Below, in pieces: positions 1-8,024 of a stretch of DNA of 64,000 nucleotides. Below the pieces are notes generated by a model. The model worked only from the letters and a program-made list of their open reading frames with translations. It ran no database searches and was not told the DNA's origin. This DNA comes from Flavobacterium psychrolimnae (lineage in GTDB: Bacteria > Bacteroidota > Bacteroidia > Flavobacteriales > Flavobacteriaceae): positions 186,001 through 250,000 of the forward strand of contig NZ_QNUX01000004.1 in assembly GCF_003312425.1 (NCBI RefSeq). The letters are read 5' to 3'. The position numbers were made by a program, and so were the translations under genes. The first letter of the stretch is position 1, and the number at the start of each line of letters is the position of its first letter.

Positions 1-654
1 TGCAATAAGCATACAGTCCTTAGATTCAAATCCCATTTTTCTTGCAGCCCAGTTATAAGCATCATAATGTGGTTTGAATTTACCTACATCTTCAATACTT
101 AATCGATCATCAAACAAATCATATATTCCAGCATTTTTCAATTGGGATTCAACTGCTTTATTGGATGAATTGGTAAACGAAACTAACGTATATCCCTCTT
201 TTTTCAATAGTATCAACGCTTCTTTTACTTCAGGATGCGCTGGTAAAGATAAGATTGGTTTAATTGCTTCGCCAGCTTGTTCATCGCTAATAACAACACC
301 ATTATTAAGACCGACCATCTTTAGCGCTGCACCTCCTATTTTGCCAAAATCATGATATTGATTTCCTACTGTAGTTACTAATGAATACTGTAACATTGTT
401 GTAAACCAAAGCGATACTAAATCAGGTCTACCTCCTAAAGCATTTCCTATACTTTTTTTCATCCCATTCAGGTCCAATAATGTTTCATTAACATCAAAGA
501 ATAAGACCTTTGGACGCTGATATTTTTGCTCATCCTTTACCCCAATTGAATTCCCTTTTGCAGTAAAAACAAGATTCGGAGCCACAATTCCTAATCCACC
601 CACAGCTATCGCCTTATTAATAAAATTCCGTCTGCTTTTTTTAAATTCTTTCAT
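1..654 (-). CDS. Tat-exported HAD-superfamily hydrolase (haloacid dehalogenase type II-like), partial
   Basis: The gene starts at the ATG at 652-654 and runs off the left edge after 218 codons, so its C-terminus is missing. The N-terminus carries a twin-arginine motif (SRRNF, residues 7-11) followed by a short hydrophobic stretch ending near residue 32, which predicts export by Tat. HAD motif I is FDVNETLLD (nucleophile Asp54), motif II is SFTNSS (about 159-164), and the motif III lysine is in KFKPHYDAY (Lys194). This order and the DVNET form match haloacid dehalogenase type II proteins, whose known reaction is hydrolytic dehalogenation of 2-haloacids; the true substrate cannot be read. It lies 61 bp downstream of the TetR gene on the same strand, with a palindrome in the gap, so control by that regulator is likely. 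Export of a HAD hydrolase is less usual than a cytoplasmic location. Confidence 0.8.
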   Translation of the reverse strand, partial: MKEFKKSRRNFINKAIAVGGLGIVAPNLVFTAKGNSIGVKDEQKYQRPKVLFFDVNETLLDLNGMKKSIGNALGGRPDLVSLWFTTMLQYSLVTTVGNQYHDFGKIGGAALKMVGLNNGVVISDEQAGEAIKPILSLPAHPEVKEALILLKKEGYTLVSFTNSSNKAVESQLKNAGIYDLFDDRLSIEDVGKFKPHYDAYNWAARKMGFESKDCMLIA

Positions 655-681
655 TCTTATTTATTTAAATTATATTTTAAA

Positions 682-701
682 AACATACCTAATAGTATGT
701 T
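682..701. promoter_or_regulatory. Palindromic operator upstream of the HAD gene
   Basis: The sequence reads AACATACC-TAAT-AGTATGTT: two 8-base half-sites, one mismatch, 4-base spacer. It lies 28 bp upstream of the HAD start. Nearly the same palindrome with the same spacer precedes the TetR gene at 1332-1351. Binding by that TetR protein is inferred from the pairing. Confidence 0.7.
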
Positions 702-715
702 TTTGATTAAAAAAA

Positions 716-1315
716 TTATCTTAAAAGATCTATATAGCGCTCTACTGCTAAAAGATAATCTTCTAAAACAACATCATTATTGTACAATTTTCGAATTCCT
801 CTAACGCCTTCAAATGCACTGATTAAAAAAACTGCGACCGAAGAAGTATTTACCTCACTAGCAATCAAGTTATCTGCTTTTGCTTTTTCTAACAGCTGAA
901 TTAGTGCTAATTTCCATTCTTCAATAATTTTTTTTAATGCCAATTGATACGCTACTTCACTATCCGAAATTTCATTGATGAGATTATTCATTGGACAACC
1001 AGATTGTTTCTCTTCAATTGAAAAATTTTTAATTCGCTCGCAAAAAACAGTTTTCAAAATCGAAAATGGATCTCCTACTTCTAGCAAAGGAAGAATCATA
1101 TTGTCATAAACTCTACTCTCAATCCTATCACTGATAACCGCAAGACCTAACTCTTTTTTGTCTTTAAAATGATGGTAAAAAGCGCCTTTCGTAAGTTTTG
1201 TCTCTTTCATCACCTTATCAACACTAATAGCGTGAAAACCATTTTTATAAAACAATACAAATGCTTTATCGATAATTAATTGTCTGGTCAACTCCGATTT
1301 AATTTCTTGCTTCAT
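716..1315 (-). CDS. TetR/AcrR family transcriptional regulator
   Basis: This is a 199-residue one-domain repressor with an N-terminal helix-turn-helix (about residues 28-50, ending GAFYHHFKDKKEL) and an all-helical C-terminal ligand domain. The C-terminal part has a GCPMNN motif at 106-111. Similar GCP motifs occur in TetR regulators of the NemR/AcuR type, some of which sense electrophiles through cysteine; that role for Cys107 is inference. The known NemR operator is also a palindrome with a 4-base spacer. Two matching palindromes flank the gene, one at its own promoter and one before the downstream HAD gene. The simplest reading is autoregulation plus control of the HAD gene. Confidence 0.88.
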   Translation of the reverse strand: MKQEIKSELTRQLIIDKAFVLFYKNGFHAISVDKVMKETKLTKGAFYHHFKDKKELGLAVISDRIESRVYDNMILPLLEVGDPFSILKTVFCERIKNFSIEEKQSGCPMNNLINEISDSEVAYQLALKKIIEEWKLALIQLLEKAKADNLIASEVNTSSVAVFLISAFEGVRGIRKLYNNDVVLEDYLLAVERYIDLLR

Positions 1316-1331
1316 ATTACGAATTTACTAA

Positions 1332-1351
1332 AACATTCCTACTGGTATGTT
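1332..1351. promoter_or_regulatory. Palindromic operator upstream of the TetR gene
   Basis: The sequence reads AACATTCC-TACT-GGTATGTT and lies 17 bp upstream of the TetR start codon. It shares half-sites and 4-base spacer length with the site at 682-701, which points to an autoregulatory site. Confidence 0.7.
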
Positions 1352-1394
1352 ATTATCTAAAATAAATAACATTACTATAACATTAGAAAAAAAA

Positions 1395-2057
1395 CTATTT
1401 CACGTTTTCAGCAAAATACCGTTCTTCAATTCGCTTGATGTCTTTTATGGAATTTTTGGCCCAAGCCAAACGTTTTTCTAAAATTTCCTCATTAGATAAA
1501 TGCCAATCAATATTTGAATTTCGCAATCGATTCGTAAGGTTTTGAATGATTATCGCCGCTGAAACCGAAATATTTAAACTTTCGGTGAAACCTACCATCG
1601 GGATTTTTAGGAAACCATCGGCACGTTGTAAAATTTCCTCAGATAATCCGTCTCTTTCTGTTCCAAAAAATAAAGCACTCGGTTTAGAAATATCAAAATC
1701 TTCCATCAAACAATCATTCTCATGTGGTGTGGTAGCAATGATTTGGTAGCCTTTACTTTTTAACGTATCCAGACAATTCGTAATACTATCGAAGGTATTG
1801 ATGTCGACCCATTTTTGGGCACCCATCGCAATTTCCTTGTCGATACTTTTTCCGTAACGCTGCTCGATAACATTCAATTCCTGAATTCCAAAAATCTCAC
1901 AACTGCGCATCACCGCGCTAGTATTGTGCATTTGGAAAATATCCTCAACAGCGATTGTAAAATGCTTAGTTCTGTTTTCCAATACTTTCAGAAATTTTTC
2001 TTTTCGGTTATCAGTCAGTATATTTTCAAGAAAGGCGAGATACTCTAAATCAATCAT
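1395..2057 (-). CDS. trmH: tRNA (guanosine(18)-2'-O)-methyltransferase, TrmH/SpoU family
   Basis: The 220-residue protein has the three SPOUT motifs. Motif 1 is NTSAVMRSCEIFG (45-57, with the catalytic-type Asn and Arg), motif 2 is FFGTERDGLSEE (about 130-141), and motif 3 is IPMVGFTESLNISVSAA (152-168), which forms the trefoil-knot SAM site. TrmH methylates the ribose 2'-OH of G18 in the tRNA D-loop. Length and the N-terminal extension before motif 1 fit TrmH better than RlmB or TrmL. A -7 box lies 18 bp upstream of the start. The gene appears monocistronic. Confidence 0.85.
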   Translation of the reverse strand: MIDLEYLAFLENILTDNRKEKFLKVLENRTKHFTIAVEDIFQMHNTSAVMRSCEIFGIQELNVIEQRYGKSIDKEIAMGAQKWVDINTFDSITNCLDTLKSKGYQIIATTPHENDCLMEDFDISKPSALFFGTERDGLSEEILQRADGFLKIPMVGFTESLNISVSAAIIIQNLTNRLRNSNIDWHLSNEEILEKRLAWAKNSIKDIKRIEERYFAENVK

Positions 2058-2074
2058 TGGGGATTATTTTTTTG

Positions 2075-2082
2075 CAAAAATA
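2075..2082 (-). promoter_or_regulatory. -7 promoter element for trmH
   Basis: On the minus strand this reads TATTTTTG, a full match to TAnnTTTG, and lies 18 bp upstream of the trmH ATG. Confidence 0.55.
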
Positions 2083-2164
2083 GTAAAAAGAAATAGCCAC
2101 TAATTCACTGATTTATCATTTGTTTAGTACAACGTAAATAAAAAACAAGTAATGAAACAAAAAT

Positions 2165-2515
2165 TAACCGCAAATTCGCAGATTAAATCGTTTATCTAAT
2201 GCTAAAAAACATGTGAATCTGTGGCGAAAAGAATAAGTCTAGCTGCTAAAAATTCCTATTTTTTTTTATAATTTTAAACTTGTTATCTAAAAGCTATTTT
2301 CAAAAAAAATCTGTGAATCTGCGGCGAAAAAACAAGTCTAACTGCTAAAAATTCCTATTCATTTTTATAATTTTAAACTTGTTATTTAAAACCTGTTTTC
2401 AAAAAAAATCTGTGAATCTGTTGCAAAAAAAAACTACAAATGCTAAAATCCCTTATTCTTTTTTATAATTTTCTATTTTCTATTTTAAAAAAATCTGTGA
2501 ATCTGTGGCGAAAAA
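2165..2515. repeat. Intergenic block of one inverted and four direct repeat copies
   Basis: The 549-bp gap between trmH and the sirtuin gene holds no credible ORF. The phrase TGTGAATCTGTGGCGAAAA, with small variations, recurs with its core (TGTGAATCT) at 2212, 2312, 2411 and 2496, giving steps of 100, 99 and 85 bp. The sequence between the first three copies is also repeated (AAATTCCTATT, then TTATAATTTTAAACTTGTTAT). An inverted, diverged copy sits at 2168-2186. These are decayed tandem duplications. Similar phrases are, from memory, scattered in other Flavobacterium genomes. No function is visible. Confidence 0.8.
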
Positions 2516-2606
2516 AAAGTATAAATACACTAATTTTAATTTCTATTAAATAATTTAAAAATCAGCGTTTGAAAATCCGTTTCTTCTGCGTCTAATAACA
2601 AAATAC

Positions 2607-3299
2607 ATGAAAAAGAAACTTGTCGTCTTGACCGGAGCGGGAATCAGTGCCGAAAGTGGCATCAAAACTTTTCGCGATAGTGACGGACTTTGGGAAGGTC
2701 ATAACGTCAATGATGTCGCCACTCCGGAAGGTTGGCATAAAAACCCGGCTTTGGTACTGGACTTTTACAATCAAAGACGAAAACAGCTCCGCGAAGTAAC
2801 ACCTAATTTGGGTCATCAAATTTTGGCTGAATTAGAAAAGGATTTTGAAGTTTTCATCATTACTCAAAATGTGGATAATTTACACGAATGCGCCGGAAGT
2901 ACTAATGTGTTGCATTTGCATGGCGAATTATTAAAAGTGAGAAGTACCAAAAACCCAAATTACATTCTGGACTGGCAGGAGGATTTGAATTTTGGCGATT
3001 TAGATGAGAATAAAAATCAATTGCGTCCGCATATTGTTTGGTTTGGCGAGGAAGTTCCAGCGCTTGATGAAGCAATAACACTAACTCAAAGTGCGGATTA
3101 TTTTGCTGTTATAGGAACGTCATTACAAGTGTATCCTGCGGCTGGATTAATCGATTTTGCCCCCCGTGAAACACCCATTTTTTATATTGATCCAAAACCG
3201 ATAAAAATCCCAAATCTTCGAAATCCATTGGAGGTAATTCCAGAAGTAGCATCGGAAGGAATGAAAATACTAAAAAATAAGCTTGCCGAGTTTATTTAA
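2607..3299 (+). CDS. cobB: Sir2 family NAD-dependent protein deacylase (class III, no zinc cysteines)
   Basis: The 230-residue sirtuin has the NAD-binding motif GAGISAESGIKTFR (10-23), the QNVD motif (87-90) and the catalytic His in LHLHGEL (His105). The YNQR motif at 54-57 matches the Tyr-x-x-Arg pair that class III sirtuins (SIRT5, CobB) use to bind succinyl- or malonyl-lysine, so desuccinylation is as likely as deacetylation. The segment where the small domain normally has four zinc-binding cysteines (about 109-145) contains no cysteine at all. The fold must therefore be held without the usual zinc. The start is the first ATG, 27 bp after a -7-less AT-rich stretch. Confidence 0.88.
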   Translation: MKKKLVVLTGAGISAESGIKTFRDSDGLWEGHNVNDVATPEGWHKNPALVLDFYNQRRKQLREVTPNLGHQILAELEKDFEVFIITQNVDNLHECAGSTNVLHLHGELLKVRSTKNPNYILDWQEDLNFGDLDENKNQLRPHIVWFGEEVPALDEAITLTQSADYFAVIGTSLQVYPAAGLIDFAPRETPIFYIDPKPIKIPNLRNPLEVIPEVASEGMKILKNKLAEFI

Positions 3300-3325
3300 A
3301 AAACCATTCGTTTTCTATTTTGTCA

Positions 3326-3351
3326 CGAAAGGTTTATATTTGTGCCTTTCG
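3326..3351 (+). promoter_or_regulatory. purB promoter with an inverted repeat over the -7 box
   Basis: A TATATTTG element (3335-3342) matches TAnnTTTG, 26 bp upstream of the purB start. It is enclosed by CGAAAGG (3326-3332) and CCTTTCG (3345-3351), an exact 7-bp inverted repeat. That geometry could be an operator or a 5' hairpin; no known regulator can be named. Confidence 0.5.
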
Positions 3352-3367
3352 AACAAACAACTAAACA

Positions 3368-4714
3368 ATGACTACTTTAAACGAATTGAATGCTATATCG
3401 CCAATCGACGGAAGATATAGAAACAAGACTATTTCACTGGCTCCATTTTTCTCCGAAGAAGCCTTAATCAAATACCGCGTAGTGGTTGAAATTGAATATT
3501 TCATTGCTTTGTGCGAAGTGCCTTTGCCACAACTTACAAACGTAAACCCAGATGTATTTGAAAGTTTACGCAACATTTACAAAAACTTCTCTACTGAAGA
3601 TGCGCTTTGGATTAAAGAAACCGAGAAAGTAACCAACCACGATGTAAAAGCGGTGGAATACTTCATCAAAGATGCTTTTGAAAAACTAGGCTTATCCCAA
3701 TATAAAGAGTTCATTCACTTTGGATTGACTTCCCAAGATATTAATAACACAGCGATTCCGCTTTCGACAAAAGAAGCTTTTGAGAAAGTATACATGCCTT
3801 CTCTGATTACTTTGACTTCAAAATTGAAAGATTTAAGTATTGAATGGGCGGCTATTCCAATGCTTGCCCGTACACACGGTCAACCGGCTTCTCCAACTCG
3901 TTTGGGTAAAGAAATCGGTGTTTTTGTAGAACGTTTAGAAGAGCAAATGCGTTTGTTGTTTAATGTTCCTTTTGCGGCTAAATTTGGTGGTGCAACCGGA
4001 AATTATAACGCACATCACGTGGCTTATCCACAAATTGACTGGAGAAAATTCGGAGGGAAATTTGTAGAGGAAAACCTTGGTTTACACCACTCCTTCCCTA
4101 CTACACAAATTGAACATTACGATCATTTTGCTGCATTTTTTGATGCGTTAAAAAGAATAAATACCATCATCATTGATTTAGACCGAGATATTTGGACGTA
4201 CGTTTCAATGGAATATTTCAAGCAAAAAATCAAGGCGGGTGAAATAGGTTCTTCGGCGATGCCACATAAAGTAAACCCAATTGATTTTGAAAATTCAGAA
4301 GGAAATTTAGGAATAGCTAATGCCATTTTCGAACATCTTTCGGCTAAATTACCTTTGTCAAGATTACAACGTGATTTAACGGACAGTACGGTTTTGAGAA
4401 ACATTGGTGTACCAATGGGACACACATTAATCGCTTTTGAAGCTACTTTGAAAGGATTGAACAAATTGTTATTGAACGAACCAAAATTTCACGAAGATTT
4501 AGAGAAAAACTGGGCCGTTGTTGCGGAAGCGATTCAAACAATCTTACGTCGTGAAGGATATCCTAATCCGTATGAAGCGTTAAAAGGATTGACCAGAACC
4601 AATGAAGCGATTGATAAAAACGCAATTCATGGTTTTATCGCAACCCTAGATGTTTCAGATGAAATCAAAGCAGAGTTGATGCAAATAACTCCAAGCAATT
4701 TCTTAGGAATATAG
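3368..4714 (+). CDS. purB: Adenylosuccinate lyase
   Basis: The 448-residue enzyme belongs to the fumarase/aspartase superfamily. It cleaves adenylosuccinate to AMP and SAICAR to AICAR, both with release of fumarate, in purine synthesis. The family signature GSSAMPHKVNPIDFEN (about 293-308) carries the catalytic serine loop. RTHGQPASPT near residue 167 and the TSQDINNT segment near 118 are further active-site motifs. Length is normal. The gene stands alone, with its own promoter and a strong terminator. Confidence 0.95.
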   Translation: MTTLNELNAISPIDGRYRNKTISLAPFFSEEALIKYRVVVEIEYFIALCEVPLPQLTNVNPDVFESLRNIYKNFSTEDALWIKETEKVTNHDVKAVEYFIKDAFEKLGLSQYKEFIHFGLTSQDINNTAIPLSTKEAFEKVYMPSLITLTSKLKDLSIEWAAIPMLARTHGQPASPTRLGKEIGVFVERLEEQMRLLFNVPFAAKFGGATGNYNAHHVAYPQIDWRKFGGKFVEENLGLHHSFPTTQIEHYDHFAAFFDALKRINTIIIDLDRDIWTYVSMEYFKQKIKAGEIGSSAMPHKVNPIDFENSEGNLGIANAIFEHLSAKLPLSRLQRDLTDSTVLRNIGVPMGHTLIAFEATLKGLNKLLLNEPKFHEDLEKNWAVVAEAIQTILRREGYPNPYEALKGLTRTNEAIDKNAIHGFIATLDVSDEIKAELMQITPSNFLGI

Positions 4715-4740
4715 TTTAACAAAATTATTCGATTTTATAA

Positions 4741-4787
4741 AATCCCGTTGAAAAGGAACACTAAATTCTTTTCAACGGGATTTTTGT
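4741..4787 (+). terminator. purB rho-independent terminator
   Basis: AATCCCGTTGAAAAG (4741-4755) pairs exactly with CTTTTCAACGGGATT (4768-4782) and is followed by a T-run. Confidence 0.9.
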
Positions 4788-4897
4788 TGCTAAAAAAATC
4801 ATAAAAAGCTGTTTTAAGCATTAATTATACTTTCAAAATTAAAGTTTTTTTATATCTTACCAACATACACAAAACCTTAAAAAACAAATAAACGCCT

Positions 4898-7138
4898 ATG
4901 GATGCCGCAGAAACAGTAGCAAACGCCTCACACCATTTACAACCTTTAATCAGTGATTTAGGATTAATCCTAATGACCGCTGCGGTGGCCGTTTTGTTAT
5001 TTAAAAAAATCAAACAACCTTTAGTTCTCGGTTATTTAATAGCCGGATTTTTGGCTGGAAATCACTTTGATTTTTTCCCTTCCATAAAAGATATTAAAAG
5101 CGTAGAAGTTTGGGCCGAGATTGGAGTAATCTTTTTGTTGTTCAGTTTAGGACTGGAATTCAGTTTTAAAAAACTGATGAAAGTGGGCGGAACAGCATCA
5201 ATTACAGCCATAACACAAATCCTCGCAATGGTTTCCATCGGTTATTTAGTAGGTCAATGGATTGGTTGGAAACCTATGGACAGTATCTTTTTAGGAGTAA
5301 TCCTTTCCATTTCCTCTACTACTATTATCCTAAAAACCTTTGATGAACTCGGAGTAAAGACCCAAAAATTTGCTGGAATCGTTATTGGTTCACTCATTGT
5401 CCAAGATTTAGTTGCCATTTTGATGATGGTTTTACTATCGACAATTGCGGTGAGCCAACAGTTTTCAGGAAGTGAGTTACTGTTGTCTGTTTTTAAATTA
5501 ATATTTTTCTTGACCATTTGGTTTGTTGGCGGTATCTTTTTTATCCCAACCTTACTTAAAAAAGCAAAGAGTCTTTTGACAGATGAAATGCTGCTAATCA
5601 TTTCACTTGCTTTGTGTTTGATGATGGTTATTCTTGCTGCTAATGTTGGTTTTTCACCTGCTTTAGGCGCATTCATCATGGGTTCCATCATTGCCGAAAC
5701 GACTCAGGCAGAACATATTGAACATTTAGTTAAACCCGTAAAAGATCTTTTTGGAGCCGTATTTTTCGTGTCAGTAGGTATGTTAATTAACCCAGATACG
5801 TTGTACGAATATGCTTTACCAGTCGCTATTTTGACTTTTGTGGTGATTTTGGGACAGTCCATCAGTTCTACGATTGGTGCTTTACTTTCTGGACAGCCAC
5901 TGAAGCAATCGGTGCAAACCGGAATGAGTTTATCGCAAATTGGGGAATTCTCTTTTATAATTGCCACATTGGGAATGACATTGAATGTAACTAGTGATTT
6001 TCTATATCCTATTGTTGTAGCTGTGTCTGCAGTAACCACATTTACGACTCCTTTTATGGTGAAATTCGCCACTCCATTTTCTGAATATCTGGAAAGGAAA
6101 TTGCCTCGAAAATGGACTAAAACAATTGAACGTTACAGCGCCAATGCTCAATCTATAAAACTGGTAAGCAACTGGCAAATCGTGGTACGCGCTTTTCTGA
6201 CACAGGTAATTATACATTCCGTTATTATAGTCGCAGTTATTTTACTTTCGTCGAAATTCATTTTACCACTAGTAAAAGACTCACAATTTGGAAATATAAT
6301 TGCCGCATTAATTACATTAGTAATACTTTCTCCTTTTTTATGGGCGCTTTCTTTACGCCGAGTTGCAGTGAAAGAAGTAGCTATTTTAAGAGAGGAACGC
6401 AAATATCGCGGTCCCATTTTGATGATGATTTTGTTGCGAATGGTGTTGACTCTTTTCTATATTGGATTTTTATTGAATATCTTTTTCTCTCCAATAATTG
6501 CATTTATAGCTTTGATAGCAGCGGTTGTTATCTATTTTGTTTTTCCGAAAAAATTAAACGCACAATACCATAAAATAGAAGATCATTTCTTAAAAAACCT
6601 TAATGCGCGAGAAATCAAAAAAGCCATTAGAAGCCGAAGCGATTTGACACCGTGGGACGGTCACATGACAACTTTTGATATTGCTCCAACATCCAATATT
6701 GCCGGAAAAACATTAGAAGAATTACGCATTCGGGAGCAATTAGGGATTAATATCGCCTTCATCAAACGTGGGGAAATAATGATTAATATTCCAAATAAAA
6801 ACGAACGATTATTTCCCGGTGATGAAATTTGTGTCATTGGAACAGATAACCAAGTCAAGGAATTTAAATCGTATTTGCATCAAAATGAAATAGAAATTCC
6901 AGAAAAAATTACGGATACCGATATTATTTTGAAACAATTAGAACTTAAGGAAGAAGAATTTATTGGTAAAAATATCCGCGACTCATTATTACGTGAAAAA
7001 ACAAATGGTTTGATTGTGGGAATTGAAAGAAGTGGAAAACGAATCTTGAATCCAGAGTCCAATATGATTTTAGAAAAAAATGATATTCTTTGGGTGGTAG
7101 GGAGCAAAAAATTACTAACCACGTTTTTCAAAAATTAA
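4898..7138 (+). CDS. CPA2-family cation:proton antiporter with two C-terminal TrkA-C domains
   Basis: The 746-residue inner-membrane protein starts with about 12-13 hydrophobic segments of the Kef/NhaA-like fold, including the SSTTII and VQDLVAI motifs of the transport core. More membrane segments follow to about residue 560. The cytosolic C-terminus has two RCK_C/TrkA-C domains (about 589-660 and 677-745), which usually bind nucleotides such as c-di-AMP or NAD. No RCK_N Rossmann domain is present, unlike KefC at 8025. The likely role is K+ or Na+ export in exchange for H+. The gene has its own terminator, so it is probably not in one operon with the next two. Confidence 0.85.
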   Translation: MDAAETVANASHHLQPLISDLGLILMTAAVAVLLFKKIKQPLVLGYLIAGFLAGNHFDFFPSIKDIKSVEVWAEIGVIFLLFSLGLEFSFKKLMKVGGTASITAITQILAMVSIGYLVGQWIGWKPMDSIFLGVILSISSTTIILKTFDELGVKTQKFAGIVIGSLIVQDLVAILMMVLLSTIAVSQQFSGSELLLSVFKLIFFLTIWFVGGIFFIPTLLKKAKSLLTDEMLLIISLALCLMMVILAANVGFSPALGAFIMGSIIAETTQAEHIEHLVKPVKDLFGAVFFVSVGMLINPDTLYEYALPVAILTFVVILGQSISSTIGALLSGQPLKQSVQTGMSLSQIGEFSFIIATLGMTLNVTSDFLYPIVVAVSAVTTFTTPFMVKFATPFSEYLERKLPRKWTKTIERYSANAQSIKLVSNWQIVVRAFLTQVIIHSVIIVAVILLSSKFILPLVKDSQFGNIIAALITLVILSPFLWALSLRRVAVKEVAILREERKYRGPILMMILLRMVLTLFYIGFLLNIFFSPIIAFIALIAAVVIYFVFPKKLNAQYHKIEDHFLKNLNAREIKKAIRSRSDLTPWDGHMTTFDIAPTSNIAGKTLEELRIREQLGINIAFIKRGEIMINIPNKNERLFPGDEICVIGTDNQVKEFKSYLHQNEIEIPEKITDTDIILKQLELKEEEFIGKNIRDSLLREKTNGLIVGIERSGKRILNPESNMILEKNDILWVVGSKKLLTTFFKN

Positions 7139-7215
7139 ACATTCGATAAATGCGTTAAAAATTGTGATTCCAAATCAATTTTGGTTGAATAATTGCTCAA
7201 AAATCTCATTTAATT

Positions 7216-7262
7216 AAATCCTGTCAGAATAAAAATTACGATTTTGTTTTGACAGGATTTTC
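7216..7262 (+). terminator. Terminator after the first antiporter gene
   Basis: AAATCCTGTCA (7216-7226) pairs exactly with TGACAGGATTT (7250-7260). The 3' arm ends in T residues. Confidence 0.8.
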
Positions 7263-7417
7263 TGTTTTTAAATAAAAAATAGCTTCTAAAAAAAATTATA
7301 GCATTAGAATTAACCAATATTTTATATCTTTCAAAATGTTTTTAAATTACATATTACTCTAAAAATCAAACAGATAATACACATTAATTAAAAAAACAAA
7401 CAGCAAAAATATTTTTC

Positions 7418-8023
7418 ATGTCAAAAAACAAAATCTTAATCCTATTTTCCCATCCGCTTTTTGAGAAATCACATGCGAATAAAGCCTTGGTGGAAAATAT
7501 TCCCAGTTCAGAAAACATAACTTTTCATGATTTATATGAGGAATATCCCGATTTTGATATTGATGTAAAAAAAGAGCAAGCGCTGTTAAGTCAGCACGAT
7601 ATTATCATTTGGCATCATCCCATGTATTGGTATAGCTGCCCACCATTGATGAAACAATGGATTGACATGGTTCTGGAACACAACTGGGCTTATGGCAAAA
7701 AAGGGACTATGTTGCAGGATAAAATTATTTTTCAGGTTATTACAACTGGTGGCGACAAAGAAAATTATTGCGAAACAGGTAGTGACAGATACACTGTTCT
7801 TGAATTATTAGAACCTTTTAATCAAACAGCAAAAGTGTGTAATATGACGTATTTACCGCCTTTTGTAGTTCATGGTACTCACAACATGACTAAAGAAGAT
7901 TATGAAAAAAACGGATTGGTTTACGGTTATTTTCTGGACTACTTAGAAAATAATGATTTAGATACCGATGAAATTTTGCAATACCATTATTTGAACGAAT
8001 GGTTTGCTACAATACTAACTTAA
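7418..8023 (+). CDS. kefF: NAD(P)H:quinone oxidoreductase / Kef ancillary protein (KefF-like)
   Basis: The 201-residue flavodoxin-fold protein has the FMN-binding start ILILFSHPLFEKSHANKA (about 5-22), the WHHPMYWYSCPPLMKQWID segment (about 67-85) and a TTGG loop near 111. All are typical of KefF/KefG and NQO1-type reductases. In E. coli, KefF binds and activates the KefC efflux system and has quinone reductase activity. Here the next gene starts 1 bp after this stop codon and encodes a KefC-like protein, so the E. coli kefF-kefC arrangement is preserved. Translational coupling is likely. Confidence 0.85.
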   Translation: MSKNKILILFSHPLFEKSHANKALVENIPSSENITFHDLYEEYPDFDIDVKKEQALLSQHDIIIWHHPMYWYSCPPLMKQWIDMVLEHNWAYGKKGTMLQDKIIFQVITTGGDKENYCETGSDRYTVLELLEPFNQTAKVCNMTYLPPFVVHGTHNMTKEDYEKNGLVYGYFLDYLENNDLDTDEILQYHYLNEWFATILT

Positions 8024-8024
8024 G

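Noticed and set aside
21..40. tRNA T-loop-like sequence TTCAAATCCC
   Set aside because: It lies inside the HAD coding sequence and has no acceptor or anticodon arms around it.
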